Shown: positions 53,063 to 62,494 of the stretch, piece by piece
Layout of the letters: each line of letters begins with the position of its first letter
Numbering within the stretch: position 1 is the first letter of the stretch
Source: Gammaproteobacteria bacterium
GTDB lineage: Bacteria > Pseudomonadota > Gammaproteobacteria > Eutrophobiales > Eutrophobiaceae
NCBI GenBank assembly: GCA_030829955.1
Contig: JAURNY010000003.1
Span: 33,211-97,210, forward strand
Direction of reading: 5' to 3'
Length of the DNA stretch: 64,000 bases
The notes under the pieces: generated by a model
What the model saw: the letters and a program-made list of their open reading frames with translations, nothing else
What the model was told of the DNA's origin: nothing
The model's database searches: none
Translations under genes and position numbers: made by a program

Positions 53063-53698
53063 CTAACCAATTGATTTAAATGAAATAATTTCTCTGATGT
53101 ACAAAAAATCTAAAATATCATTAATACAGGTTTCAACATCTTGCTTTGCTGTCGGCAGAGCTAACTCTGGGCTTTCAGGGGTCTCGTATGGCGATGATAT
53201 TCCAGTAAAATCTTTAATTTCACCCGCTCTAGCCCTTTTATAAAGTCCTTTAACATCTCTGGATTCACATATATCTAACGGTGAGTCGCAGTAAATCTCT
53301 AAAAATTCACTAGAATCGACCAAATTTCGAACAATTTCCCTATCTTTTTTGAAAGGAGAAATAAATGCAGTTATGACAATAACGCCTGCTTCCATCATGA
53401 GCTTACTGACTTCACCGATGCGTCGAATATTTTCTGTTCTGTCTTCATCTGAGAATCCAAGATCTTTACATAGCCCTCGTCGAATATTGTCACCATCAAG
53501 TACGTAAGTTCTTACCTGATTCTTGTGTAACACATCTTCCAACGCATGTGCCAATGTAGACTTTCCGGATCCTGATAAACCAGTAAACCAGATAATGGCG
53601 CTTTTATGTCCATTCATCATTTCTCGATGAGAACGATAAATTGTTGGTTCATGCCAAACGGTATTTTCGTTTAGGACTTTATCTTCAGGATTACTCAT
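53063..53698 (-). CDS. cysC: Adenylylsulfate (APS) kinase
   Basis: 211 residues. Walker A GLSGSGKSTLAHALE (about 39-53), VLDGDNIRRGLCKDLGFSDEDRTENIRRIGE (split motif about 67-97) and FISPFKKDRE, all typical of CysC. It phosphorylates APS to PAPS, the donor for sulfotransferases. No cysDN, cysH or other assimilation genes are next to it; it is grouped with UDP-sugar dehydrogenases at the head of the polysaccharide locus, and two sulfotransferases lie downstream, so it most likely serves glycan sulfation. Confidence 0.92.
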   Translation of the reverse strand: MSNPEDKVLNENTVWHEPTIYRSHREMMNGHKSAIIWFTGLSGSGKSTLAHALEDVLHKNQVRTYVLDGDNIRRGLCKDLGFSDEDRTENIRRIGEVSKLMMEAGVIVITAFISPFKKDREIVRNLVDSSEFLEIYCDSPLDICESRDVKGLYKRARAGEIKDFTGISSPYETPESPELALPTAKQDVETCINDILDFLYIREIISFKSIG

Positions 53699-53710
53699 AA
53701 TTAATTACAG

Positions 53711-55018
53711 TTATTGCCTTCCTACACAAACATAGTTGAACCCATTTGCCTTCATCGTATCAGGCTCATATACATTTCTAAGATCAATAAACGTATTACC
53801 ACTCATTTTTTCTTTAATTAAACTGATATCTAAGCCGCGATAAACATGCCATTCAGTAAAAAGAATCACTGCATCAACATCATCAAAAACATCATATATC
53901 GCATCACAATATTCTACATTTGATGGCAACAACGGTTTCGCTTCTTCCATGCCTTGGGGATCATGAGCGATAACTCTCGCTCCATTCTCTATGAGTTTTG
54001 GTAATATCGCTAAGGAAGGTGCATCCCTCATATCATCAGTCTCTGGTTTAAATGTTAAACCTAATACTGCCAATTTTTTACCTGATTCACTTCCACCTAA
54101 TGCGTTACGTATTTTACCAATCATTCTGGCCTTTTGAGCTTCATTTACCTCGACAACAGTTTCAACTATTCGACAAGATACATCATGTTCCTGCGCAATT
54201 CTTACCAATGCTTTTGTATCTTTCGGAAAACAAGAACCACCAAAACCGGGGCCAGGATGTAAAAACTTACGGCCTATACGTCCATCAAGACCAATACCTT
54301 TCGATACAGCATGCACATCGGCATTGACTGCCTCACATAAATTTGCAATCTCATTTATGAAGCTAATCTTGGTTGCCAGAAAAGCATTCGCGGCATACTT
54401 AATTAGTTCTGCAGTTTCCAAACTCGTTATCACCATTGGTACTTCGATCAAGTTTAATGGTCGATACAATTCCTGTAGTAATTTTTTTGCCTTATCACTC
54501 ACAACACCCAATACAACGCGATCGGGATACATAAAGTCTTTGATCGCAGCTCCTTCTCTTAGAAACTCCGGATTAGATGCAACATCAAATTCAGCTTCTG
54601 GATTAGTTTCTTGTATTACTCGATAAACATTTCTGGCTGTGCCAACAGGCACAGTAGATTTATCAACAATTACAGTATATCCCTCAAGATAGGGAGCAAT
54701 ATCTTTTGCTGCCTGATAGATGTATTTTAGATCTGCATGACCATCCCCGCGTCTTGTTGGCGTACCCACAGCCATAAACACCAGATCGGCTTTTTGAATA
54801 TAGCCATCATAATCTGTAGTAAATGTTAATCTGCCATCTTTATGATTTTTATTTACCAGATTATCCAGACCCGGTTCATATATTGGTATCTTGCCTGCAT
54901 TTAATGCATCAATTTTTTTCTTATCAATATCAATACATGTAACGTTTGCACCAAACTCTGAAAAACAGGCACCTGATACAAGTCCTACATAACCACTGCC
55001 CAGCATAACTACATTCAT
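53711..55018 (-). CDS. ugd: UDP-glucose 6-dehydrogenase
   Basis: 435 residues, normal length. MNVVMLGSGYVGLVSGACFSE (NAD site), FMAVGTPTRRGDG (about 81-93), SNPEFLREGAAIKDFMYPDR (about 148-167), GFGGSCFPKDTKALV with the catalytic Cys (about 255-269) and FKPETDDMRDAPS. It makes UDP-glucuronic acid, a precursor for acidic sugars of the glycan. Starts 12 bp after the TviB-like gene; APS kinase follows 12 bp downstream. Confidence 0.93.
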   Translation of the reverse strand: MNVVMLGSGYVGLVSGACFSEFGANVTCIDIDKKKIDALNAGKIPIYEPGLDNLVNKNHKDGRLTFTTDYDGYIQKADLVFMAVGTPTRRGDGHADLKYIYQAAKDIAPYLEGYTVIVDKSTVPVGTARNVYRVIQETNPEAEFDVASNPEFLREGAAIKDFMYPDRVVLGVVSDKAKKLLQELYRPLNLIEVPMVITSLETAELIKYAANAFLATKISFINEIANLCEAVNADVHAVSKGIGLDGRIGRKFLHPGPGFGGSCFPKDTKALVRIAQEHDVSCRIVETVVEVNEAQKARMIGKIRNALGGSESGKKLAVLGLTFKPETDDMRDAPSLAILPKLIENGARVIAHDPQGMEEAKPLLPSNVEYCDAIYDVFDDVDAVILFTEWHVYRGLDISLIKEKMSGNTFIDLRNVYEPDTMKANGFNYVCVGRQ

Positions 55019-55030
55019 ATTTAACTTAAC

Positions 55031-56317
55031 CTATAGTCTAAATAAATTCATTTTTGATGGTTTGATGTTTCTATCCAGAATAGCTTTTACGTCAAATACG
55101 ACAGCATCCTCTTTTGCTATTTGCTTTACTAACCCCCAACCTTTCTCAACAAACTCATGATGTGAGACAGCCAATATAACTGCGTCAGAGGAAGACAGCG
55201 TATTCAAATCATCAATTTGAATATTATATGTATCTTTTACTTCAGTTTTGTTAACAACAGGATCATATACCTTTACTATCAAATCATATGATTCAAGTTC
55301 AGTGACTATGTCAGCTACACGGGTATTTCTTATGTCCGCTACATTTTCTTTAAAAGAAAAGCCGAGTATGGAAATTGTTGTATCTTTAGAAATTTTCTTG
55401 GTTTTCACCAACTCTTTAATCACATATCGCGCAATATAATTACCCATAGAGTCATTAACGCTTCTACCTGAAAGTATGATTCTTGGTGAATACCCAACTT
55501 TTAGCGATTTATATGTGAGATAATATGGATCAACGCCTATACAGTGGCCACCCACCAGTCCTGGTCTGTATCCAATGAAATTCCATTTAGTTGATGCGGC
55601 ATCAATGACATCATTTGTATCGATGCCAAGACGATGAAAAATGATCGATAACTCATTCATTAATGCGATATTGATATCTCGCTGTGTGTTTTCAATTACT
55701 TTTGCAGCTTCAGCAACTTTTATATTAAGTGTCTTGTGTAAACTGGATTTAATTATTTTGGAATAAATAGCAGATACTCTTTCAAGAGTTTTTTGATTTT
55801 GTGCAGATATAATCTTGGTTGTGTTTTCCAGTGCGTGCATTTCATCTCCAGGGTTAATTCTCTCAGGTGAATATGCAACGTCAAAATCTCTATCACATTT
55901 TAGAGATGAATATTTTTCCAGAATGGGAACACACTCTTCTTCTGTTACGCCCGGATAAACAGTTGCTTCGTAAACAACAATATTATCGTTATCCAAGTTA
56001 GCTGCTATAGACTTAGTTGCTTGTAGTAAAGAAGATAAGTCAGGTTCTCTATTGTGATTAACCGGCGTTTGAACCGCGACAATGTAAACGGATGCATGAT
56101 TAATATCCGATTCATTGCATGTGAATTCTAAATTATTATGATTAAGCTGGGATTCGTTGATACTGTAAAGATAATCCTGCCCATTTTTTAATTCATTCAC
56201 CTTGTCAGGATTAATATCATAGGCAATGACTCGATAGTGTTTACTTAGCGCAATCGCCAAAGGCAAACCTACGTAGCCAAGCCCTAATACAGCGATGATT
56301 TCTTGATCTTGTTGCAT
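55031..56317 (-). CDS. tviB: UDP-N-acetylhexosamine 6-dehydrogenase, TviB/VipA/WbpO type
   Basis: 428 residues. AVLGLGYVGLPLAIALSKHY (about 9-28), VQTPVNHNREPDLS, YEATVYPGVTEEECVPILEK (about 117-136), YSPERINPGDEMH (about 152-164), GLVGGHCIGVDPYYLTYKS with catalytic Cys (about 256-274). This is the VipA/TviB group that oxidises UDP-GlcNAc (or UDP-GalNAc) at C-6. First gene after the tRNAs, so the probable start of the precursor operon. It starts ten bases downstream of a 27-bp palindrome. Confidence 0.88.
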   Translation of the reverse strand: MQQDQEIIAVLGLGYVGLPLAIALSKHYRVIAYDINPDKVNELKNGQDYLYSINESQLNHNNLEFTCNESDINHASVYIVAVQTPVNHNREPDLSSLLQATKSIAANLDNDNIVVYEATVYPGVTEEECVPILEKYSSLKCDRDFDVAYSPERINPGDEMHALENTTKIISAQNQKTLERVSAIYSKIIKSSLHKTLNIKVAEAAKVIENTQRDINIALMNELSIIFHRLGIDTNDVIDAASTKWNFIGYRPGLVGGHCIGVDPYYLTYKSLKVGYSPRIILSGRSVNDSMGNYIARYVIKELVKTKKISKDTTISILGFSFKENVADIRNTRVADIVTELESYDLIVKVYDPVVNKTEVKDTYNIQIDDLNTLSSSDAVILAVSHHEFVEKGWGLVKQIAKEDAVVFDVKAILDRNIKPSKMNLFRL

Positions 56318-56326
56318 GAATTAAAA

Positions 56327-56353
56327 ATGTAAAATTAAAACTTAATTTTACAT
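56327..56353 (-). terminator. Perfect 12-bp palindrome between tRNA-Glu and the TviB-like gene
   Basis: Two 12-base arms (ATGTAAAATTAA and its complement) are separated by three bases. On the minus strand the hairpin is followed by TTTTTAATT, like an AT-rich intrinsic terminator for the tRNA transcript. It lies 10 bp from the TviB-like ATG, so it may instead be an operator or leader hairpin. A weaker 6-bp inverted repeat (GATTAG/CTAATC) is just beside it at 56359-56376. Confidence 0.5.
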
Positions 56354-56428
56354 GACAGGATTAGTAAAACCTAATCACTAACATTACTTAAACTCATGTT
56401 AGCAATCTGATGTTACATAAAAGAATAA

Positions 56429-56504
56429 TGGCGTCCCCAAGGGGATTCGAACCCCTGTTGCCGCCGTGAAAGGGCGGTGTCCTAGGCCTCTAGACGATGG
56501 GGAC
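56429..56504 (-). tRNA. tRNA-Glu (TTC)
   Basis: 76 bases including encoded CCA. The acceptor stem is GTCCCC with GGGGAC, the anticodon stem-loop CCGCCCTTTCACGGCGG gives anticodon TTC, and GGTTCGAATCC is the T-loop. It is downstream of tRNA-Ala with 22 bp between them, probably cotranscribed from the promoter at the gltX stop. Confidence 0.97.
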
Positions 56505-56526
56505 ACATGAAATGTCCTGTAAATTC

Positions 56527-56602
<76 letters not shown>

Positions 56603-56631
56603 AAATTTACACTGGTTTTGAGAAGCGGCAG

Positions 56632-56660
56632 ACTGTACGTGACACCCTGAACGGTGTCAA
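56632..56660 (-). promoter_or_regulatory. Strong sigma-70 promoter for the tRNA-Ala/tRNA-Glu transcript
   Basis: On the minus strand a consensus TTGACA (56660-56655) is followed after exactly 17 bp by TACAGT (56637-56632) and then a GC-rich CTGCCGC discriminator, as in stringently controlled stable-RNA promoters. The gltX stop codon TGA lies within the TTGACA. A 7-bp inverted repeat (TGACACC/GGTGTCA, 56640-56659) covers the -35 and spacer. Confidence 0.75.
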
Positions 56661-58060
56661 GAATTAGCTCGCATTTCGATGAAATCTAATGCTTTTTTTA
56701 GTCTTTTCAAGGTTTTGTCCTTGCCCATCAATCTAACGGTATCATCAATATTTGGCGAAATACCATTACCAGTGACGGCTACTCTAAGTGGCTGCCCTAA
56801 TTTACCCATATTAATTTCAAATTTGGCAGCCACATCCTCAATCGCTTGCTTAATAGATTCATTCTTCCAATCGTTGAGGGCCTCAAATATCTGATAAAGC
56901 TTTTGTAACGGTTCAAGAATAACCGGGCGCAAATGTTTTTTCGCGGCATTAGCATCAAATTCATCAAAGTCCTGATAAAAGCATTTGCTCTGCTCCGCCA
57001 TATCTTTAATGGTTTCAGTTCGATGTTTTTGTACCTCGATAAGGCCATGTAATTCTGGTCCATTTGCAATATCAATTCCAAACGCATCTAGTTGAGTCTT
57101 GATTGCGATAGCAAGCGAATCATTTTCAGCATTTTTTAAATAATGCTGATTCAGCCAAATTAATTTTTCAGGGTTAATGCTCGATGCTGATTTATTCACA
57201 TCCTTAATATCGAATAAATCGATCATTTGCTGTCTAGAGAAAATTTCTTCATCTGCATGTGACCATCCTAAACGCACCAGATAATTTAATAGCGCATCAG
57301 GCAAATATCCATCATCACGATACTGCAAGACACTTGCTGCACCATCTCGTTTAGAGAGTTTTTTTCCATCCGGCCCAAGTATCATTGGAATGTGCGCATA
57401 ATTCGGCAATGATGCTCCCAAAGCAGATAAAATATTCATCTGTCTGGGCGTGTTATTAAGATGGTCATCTCCACGAATAACATGAGTAATCTCCATATCC
57501 ATATCATCAACAACGACTGTGAGGTTATATGTTGGTGTGTTATCTGAACGCGCAATGATTAAATCATCGAGTTCTTCATTTTGAAAGACGACCCTACCCT
57601 GAATCGCATCATCTACAATCACTGCGCCATCTACAGGGTTTTTAAAACGAATCACGGCATTCTCAGGATCGATAGTTAAATTTCGACAATGGCCATCATA
57701 TCTGGGCTTTTCACCTTTCGACATTGCTTCATTTCTCAGTTTTTCCAATCTTTCTTTTGAACAGTTGCAATAATAAGCATGTTCGCTTTCAAGTAGTTGT
57801 TGAATAATTTCTTTGTAGCGATCAAAACGCTGTGTTTGATAAACGATCTCTCCATCATGATCGAGTTCAAGCCAGGTCATTCCATCAAGAATTATCTGAA
57901 TTGCTTCATCGGTAGAACGTTCGCGATCAGTATCTTCAACACGCAAAATAAATTCACCGTGATGATGACGTGCATATAACCATGAAAAGAGCGCAGTTCT
58001 TACTCCACCTATATGAAGAGAACCTGTGGGACTGGGTGCGAAACGGGTTTTTACGCTCAT
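56657..58060 (-). CDS. gltX: Glutamyl-tRNA synthetase
   Basis: 467 residues, normal length. RFAPSPTGSLHIGGVRTALFS holds the HIGH motif variant (about 6-26), KLSKRDGAASV the KMSKS loop (about 237-247), YYCNCSKERL in the zinc/insert region and VIRGDDHLNNTPRQM. It charges tRNA-Glu in the cytoplasm, and a tRNA-Glu gene lies downstream. Lies 22 bp after rfaH. Confidence 0.97.
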   Translation of the reverse strand: MSVKTRFAPSPTGSLHIGGVRTALFSWLYARHHHGEFILRVEDTDRERSTDEAIQIILDGMTWLELDHDGEIVYQTQRFDRYKEIIQQLLESEHAYYCNCSKERLEKLRNEAMSKGEKPRYDGHCRNLTIDPENAVIRFKNPVDGAVIVDDAIQGRVVFQNEELDDLIIARSDNTPTYNLTVVVDDMDMEITHVIRGDDHLNNTPRQMNILSALGASLPNYAHIPMILGPDGKKLSKRDGAASVLQYRDDGYLPDALLNYLVRLGWSHADEEIFSRQQMIDLFDIKDVNKSASSINPEKLIWLNQHYLKNAENDSLAIAIKTQLDAFGIDIANGPELHGLIEVQKHRTETIKDMAEQSKCFYQDFDEFDANAAKKHLRPVILEPLQKLYQIFEALNDWKNESIKQAIEDVAAKFEINMGKLGQPLRVAVTGNGISPNIDDTVRLMGKDKTLKRLKKALDFIEMRANS

Positions 58061-58082
58061 AAAGAATTATCTATTTAAAAAA

Positions 58083-58580
58083 TTAAATGGTTTCAATGTC
58101 ATGTTGATCGAGCTTCAAGTTAACAAAATTTTCGGCAATCTTTAGCATCACCATCACCCTGCTTTGTGCCTGTTTCTCGGAAAAAATGGCTTCATAGCCT
58201 TCAAATGGTCCGTTTGTAATACGCACGGTTTGCCCTTTCGTAAAATCTTTATTTGGCAATGGTACAACACCATCAGCATCTTCTCTGGAACGAATTTCAG
58301 TCAGTAATTGATCAGGTACACGTGCCGCATCCGCACCAAACCTGACCAGATTCGCAACACCCATGGTGGAACGAATCGGCGCCCAATTATCTGTTTGGTT
58401 ATCAAGATGTATAAATACATAACGAGGAAACATGGGCACGATAGTTTTAATTGAACGCCCTTGCTTTCTCTTCAATCCAGATACCTTGGGTAAATATGCC
58501 TCATATCCCTGTTGCTCAAGATTTAATAAGGCTATCTCTTCCTGCTTTGGTTTTGTATAAATTAGATACCAGGCCTGCAT
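58083..58580 (-). CDS. rfaH: RfaH transcription antitermination protein
   Basis: 165 residues, RfaH length. NGN domain: MQAWYLIYTKPKQEEIALLN, MFPRYVFIHL (about 49-58) and MGVANLVRFGADAARVP (about 73-89), closer to RfaH (GVSHFVRFG) than to NusG. The C-terminal KOW region follows after a linker (GQTVRITNGPFEGYEAIF, about 115-132). RfaH binds paused RNA polymerase at ops sites and links transcription to translation in long, AT-rich operons. The window holds an ops match ahead of the polysaccharide operon, so the target is visible. Confidence 0.9.
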   Translation of the reverse strand: MQAWYLIYTKPKQEEIALLNLEQQGYEAYLPKVSGLKRKQGRSIKTIVPMFPRYVFIHLDNQTDNWAPIRSTMGVANLVRFGADAARVPDQLLTEIRSREDADGVVPLPNKDFTKGQTVRITNGPFEGYEAIFSEKQAQSRVMVMLKIAENFVNLKLDQHDIETI

Positions 58581-58776
58581 AATGTTACTTATGACTTATC
58601 CGTATTGAATCATTCTACCTAATTTGAGGTAGATATACTGACTGAAAAATTTCTATTTTTCTATTATCTATTATTAAAATCAATATTTTACCTTTATTTC
58701 ATAAGTTAATAACTGACGGACAATCCAAGATCCCTTTGAGATTAGCAGCCCCATTATTGAAGCGGTTTTTTTTATT
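58581..58776. other. Intergenic region between leuD and rfaH
   Basis: 196 bases, strongly AT-rich in the middle. It must hold the rfaH promoter if rfaH is not cotranscribed with leuCD, but no clear -35/-10 pair stands out. A 6-bp inverted repeat (CTACCT/AGGTAG, 58615-58632) lies 35 bp upstream of the rfaH ATG. No ORF or RNA seen. Confidence 0.5.
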
Positions 58777-59415
58777 TTAGCTAAACAACCAGGGCGCACT
58801 GTTCGAGCGAGCTTGCTCGTAAGCACGAATCTCTTCACTCATTTGCAAGGTTAATCCAATATCATCGAGGCCTTTTACCAGTCGCTCTTTAAGATTTTTT
58901 TCTATCTCAAATTTAAAGACATCACCAGAATCACTGCTAACGGTTTGTTGCAAAAGATTAACTTCAACTTGATAACCTAGATTGACATCAACTTCATCAA
59001 ACAATTTATCAATCTCTTTTTCATCCAGTTTTACTGGAAGAAAACCATTTTTAAATGAATTACTGTAAAAAATATCAGCAAAACTTGGAGCAATTACAGC
59101 TTTAAATCCGAAGTCTATTAATGCCCATACCGCATGCTCACGTGAAGAACCACAACCAAAGTTTTCTCTCGCTAATAATATCGTTGCTTTATCATATGGA
59201 GACTGATTTAAAATAAAATCAGGATTTAATTTTCGAGGCTTCTTTGCATCTACTAAATCCGCCGAATCTAAATACCGCCAGTCATCAAATAAATTTAGTC
59301 CAAAACCAGTTCTTTTAATCGATTTTAAAAACTGTTTAGGAATAATTGCATCGGTATCAATATTAGGTCTATCTAACGGTGCAACAATGCCTGTATATGT
59401 TTTAAACGCTATCAT
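58777..59415 (-). CDS. leuD: 3-isopropylmalate dehydratase small subunit
   Basis: 212 residues. GIVAPLDRPNIDTDAIIPKQFLK (about 9-31) and LARENFGCGSSREHAVWALIDFG (about 81-103) are the LeuD signatures. With LeuC it isomerises 2- to 3-isopropylmalate in leucine synthesis. Nine bp downstream of leuC. Confidence 0.97.
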   Translation of the reverse strand: MIAFKTYTGIVAPLDRPNIDTDAIIPKQFLKSIKRTGFGLNLFDDWRYLDSADLVDAKKPRKLNPDFILNQSPYDKATILLARENFGCGSSREHAVWALIDFGFKAVIAPSFADIFYSNSFKNGFLPVKLDEKEIDKLFDEVDVNLGYQVEVNLLQQTVSSDSGDVFKFEIEKNLKERLVKGLDDIGLTLQMSEEIRAYEQARSNSAPWLFS

Positions 59416-59424
59416 TTAGTTACC

Positions 59425-60825
59425 TCAAGATTGTCTGACATCAACGAAGTGTCCGGCAATCGCTGCAGCGGCTGCCATTGCAGGGCTCACCAAATGTGTT
59501 CGCCCGCCTTGCCCTTGTCTACCTTCAAAGTTTCTATTTGATGTTGATGCGCAACGCTCACCTTCACTCAATCTATCTGGATTCATACCTAGGCACATTG
59601 AACAACCTGGGTCACGCCATTCAAAACCAGCATCTAAAAATAACTTATCCAGACCCTCCTCTTCAGCTTGTTGTTTTACCAAACCAGACCCTGGTACTAC
59701 CATCGCAAGTGAAATATTACTGGCAATTTTTTTGCCCTTAACCACCTCAGCTGCCTCACGTAAATCCTCTATTCTAGAATTTGTGCAAGAACCAATAAAA
59801 ACCTTATCCAACGTGATATCAGATATTGCCTGTCCGGCAGGAAGACCCATATATTTCAACGCTTTCTCCATACCTTCACGTTTTACAACATCCTGTATAT
59901 CAGCTGGATTAGGCACTGTACTTGTAACAGACACAACCATTTCAGGTGACGTGCCCCATGTGACTTGCGGCTCAATCGTAGCCGCATCTATTTCAACTAC
60001 TTTATCAAAGTGGGCATCAACATCACTTTTCAATGATGACCAATACTCTACTGCTTTATCCCAATTTTCATCTATTGGTGAATAAGGACGACCCTTTACG
60101 TAATCTATGGTTGTTTGATCAACTGCGACAAGTCCGACCCTGGCACCTGCTTCAATACTCATATTACATATCGTCATTCTGCCTTCCATCGATAATGCCT
60201 CGATAGCATCACCAGCAAATTCAATCGTATGACCGGTACCACCTGCAGTGCCTATTTCACCAATGATGGCTAAGACAATATCTTTGGCAGTAACGCCTTT
60301 GCCAAGCGCTCCATTGACTCTTACCAACATATTCTTTGCCTTCTTTAGAACCAGAGTTTGTGTGGCAAGAGCATGCTCTACTTCTGACGTTCCAATACCA
60401 AATGCAAATGCACCTAACGCACCATTTGTCGATGTATGGGAATCGCCACAAACAATTGTCATGCCCGGAAGTGATGCGCCCTGCTCTGGTCCCATAACAT
60501 GTACAATTCCCTGCCGCGGATCAAACATATCAAACTTGGTAATGCCGGTTTCCTTGCAATTACTATCAAGTGTATCCAACTGTAATTTTGAAATAGGGTC
60601 TTCTATTATTTCGCGATTCACAGTAGGAACATTGTGATCCGGAACTGCCAAATTTGCGCTCAAACGCCAGGGTTTTCTGCCAGCAAGTTTTAAGCCTTCG
60701 AAGGCCTGAGGTGAGGTAACTTCATGAATTAAGTGCCTATCAATATAAATCAACGCTGAACCATCACCGAAGTCATGCACAACGTGGTCATCCCATAATT
60801 TATCGTAAAGCGTTTTTCCAGCCAT
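59425..60825 (-). CDS. leuC: 3-isopropylmalate dehydratase large subunit
   Basis: 466 residues. Cluster-binding Cys residues are in [19 protein letters not shown] (about 343-361) and [13 protein letters not shown] (about 404-416); [21 protein letters not shown] (about 125-145) is the aconitase pattern. Standard LeuC. It follows the AcuI-like gene by 16 bp. Confidence 0.97.
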   Translation of the reverse strand: MAGKTLYDKLWDDHVVHDFGDGSALIYIDRHLIHEVTSPQAFEGLKLAGRKPWRLSANLAVPDHNVPTVNREIIEDPISKLQLDTLDSNCKETGITKFDMFDPRQGIVHVMGPEQGASLPGMTIVCGDSHTSTNGALGAFAFGIGTSEVEHALATQTLVLKKAKNMLVRVNGALGKGVTAKDIVLAIIGEIGTAGGTGHTIEFAGDAIEALSMEGRMTICNMSIEAGARVGLVAVDQTTIDYVKGRPYSPIDENWDKAVEYWSSLKSDVDAHFDKVVEIDAATIEPQVTWGTSPEMVVSVTSTVPNPADIQDVVKREGMEKALKYMGLPAGQAISDITLDKVFIGSCTNSRIEDLREAAEVVKGKKIASNISLAMVVPGSGLVKQQAEEEGLDKLFLDAGFEWRDPGCSMCLGMNPDRLSEGERCASTSNRNFEGRQGQGGRTHLVSPAMAAAAAIAGHFVDVRQS

Positions 60826-60841
60826 TATTTGAATCCAACTA

Positions 60842-61834
60842 TCACTTATTAATATCTACAACAATGCGACCTTTAGTTTTGCCCGCCAACATTGCATCAA
60901 ACACTCGAGGTAATTCTTCTAAACCAACTACTTCGGAAACAATGTCATTCAGTGCTTTTGGCATTAAGTCACTAGCGAGTCTATCCCATATTGGCTTACG
61001 CCAGGGAGTCGGACAATTTGATGACGACACACCAATTAAACTCACTCCGCGTAAAATAAATGGCATCACAGTCGTATTGAGATGCGCTCCACCAGCCAAT
61101 CCCACCGAGGCAATTGATGCCCATGGCTTCATTGTTCGGGAAAGCCATGCAAGCAAATCGCCGCCAACATTATCAATAGCACCACCCCATTCGCCTTTTT
61201 CAAGCGGTGGTCCATCCAGTTTTATTTCATTCCTATCAATAATCCTGCTTGCACCTAGCGCCTTTAATTCATCGTGACTTTCTTTTTTGCCACTTACAGC
61301 CACAACGTCATAACCTAATCCAGCTAAAATATTCACGGCAAAACTACCAACACCGCCAGTAGCACCGGTCACGATAAATGGACCACTATTAACGGTTAAA
61401 CCGTTTTCTTCCAGACGTTTAATGCATAACGCGGTGGTAAATCCAGCTGTACCCAATACCATCGCTTCATATGTACTAAATGACTCTGGAAGTGGCACAA
61501 CCCAGTCTGCGGGAACACGCACATACTCGGAATAACCGCCATCATGGCCAGTTCCCAACTCAAAACCTGTAACGAGAACCTTATCGCCTATCTGATATCG
61601 TGCATCAGTCGATGCAGAGACAGTTCCAGCAACATCAATACCTGCAATACATGGAAAATCTCGAATAATTTTTCCTTTACCCGTTGCCGCGAGTGCATCT
61701 TTATAATTGACTGATGAATACTCTGCTTTAATAACCACATCTCCCTGACTAAGGTCATCAATCTGAAGTTCCTCAATACGTCCTTTAACCTGTTTATCTT
61801 CTTGTTTTACTCGGAAAGCCTTAAATTTACTCAT
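60842..61834 (-). CDS. acuI: AcuI/YhdH-type quinone oxidoreductase (acrylyl-CoA reductase family)
   Basis: 330 residues, zinc-less MDR family. [17 protein letters not shown] (about 41-57), [15 protein letters not shown] (about 93-107), [16 protein letters not shown] (NADPH site, about 154-169) and a C-terminal [25 protein letters not shown]. This group reduces acryloyl-CoA with NADPH and protects against acrylate. First gene of the acuI-leuC-leuD run; the 138-bp gap on its far side is shared with the divergent Sel1 gene. Confidence 0.9.
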   Translation of the reverse strand: MSKFKAFRVKQEDKQVKGRIEELQIDDLSQGDVVIKAEYSSVNYKDALAATGKGKIIRDFPCIAGIDVAGTVSASTDARYQIGDKVLVTGFELGTGHDGGYSEYVRVPADWVVPLPESFSTYEAMVLGTAGFTTALCIKRLEENGLTVNSGPFIVTGATGGVGSFAVNILAGLGYDVVAVSGKKESHDELKALGASRIIDRNEIKLDGPPLEKGEWGGAIDNVGGDLLAWLSRTMKPWASIASVGLAGGAHLNTTVMPFILRGVSLIGVSSSNCPTPWRKPIWDRLASDLMPKALNDIVSEVVGLEELPRVFDAMLAGKTKGRIVVDINK

Positions 61835-61972
61835 AATATGTTATTTTCGTATTTACAATTTTCAGGGTGCATGAAACAATTTCGCGCAGTGCTTGACTAA
61901 ATATAACAATTAACCAAAAACAGGCGCTGCATTCTACGTAACTTGCTGCGCAATACCAATAGTGAGTATGTA

Positions 61973-62494
61973 ATGAAAAAAATAAGTATCATTTTATCAA
62001 GTTTATTAATATTTCTTTCAACCTCAGCAAGATCGGATTTCAACGATGGTGTCGTAGCCTATACCATGCAGGATTTTGATAGGGCCTTTCCAGTATTTCA
62101 ATCACTTGCAGAGACTTCAGATCATGGTATGGCGCAGTATTGGCTAGGCATGATGTATTTAAAAGGCCAAGGCGTTGAACAGGATTATGAAAATGCTGGC
62201 AAATGGTTCCGAAGAGCAGCAGAGCAAAGTGTCCCACAGGCACAATACAGACTTGGCAATTTGTATTATCAAGGCAATGGATTGCCTAAAGACTATGAAT
62301 CAGCATACATCTGGTTTAGCGTAGGTGCATCACACAAACATGAGCTTTCAACTAAGGCTATTAGCAAAGCCGAAAACAAGTTATCTGCAGAGGAGAAACG
62401 TGAAGCAGATAAAATTATTAGTGATTATGTGGAAAGATTCGGTCCTCAAGAAAATTTTGATCCGAGCCAACCAATTCGCATCAGTAACGAATAG
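61973..62494 (+). CDS. Exported Sel1-repeat protein
   Basis: About 173 residues from ATG 61973 (an upstream TTG at 61943 has no support). The signal peptide is MKKISIILSSLLIFLSTSARS. Two Sel1 repeats follow: GMAQYWLGMMYLKGQGVEQD and VPQAQYRLGNLYYQGNGLPKDYESA. Sel1 proteins are periplasmic or envelope adaptors. The only complete plus-strand gene here; it meets the SapC gene tail to tail with no gap. Confidence 0.88.
   Translation: MKKISIILSSLLIFLSTSARSDFNDGVVAYTMQDFDRAFPVFQSLAETSDHGMAQYWLGMMYLKGQGVEQDYENAGKWFRRAAEQSVPQAQYRLGNLYYQGNGLPKDYESAYIWFSVGASHKHELSTKAISKAENKLSAEEKREADKIISDYVERFGPQENFDPSQPIRISNE

Noticed and set aside
56640..56659. 7-bp inverted repeat at the end of gltX as an intrinsic terminator
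   Set aside because: No run of T follows on the minus strand; it overlaps a near-consensus promoter instead.
59732..60637. Plus-strand ORFs across leuC
   Set aside because: Antisense open frames produced by codon bias of leuC.
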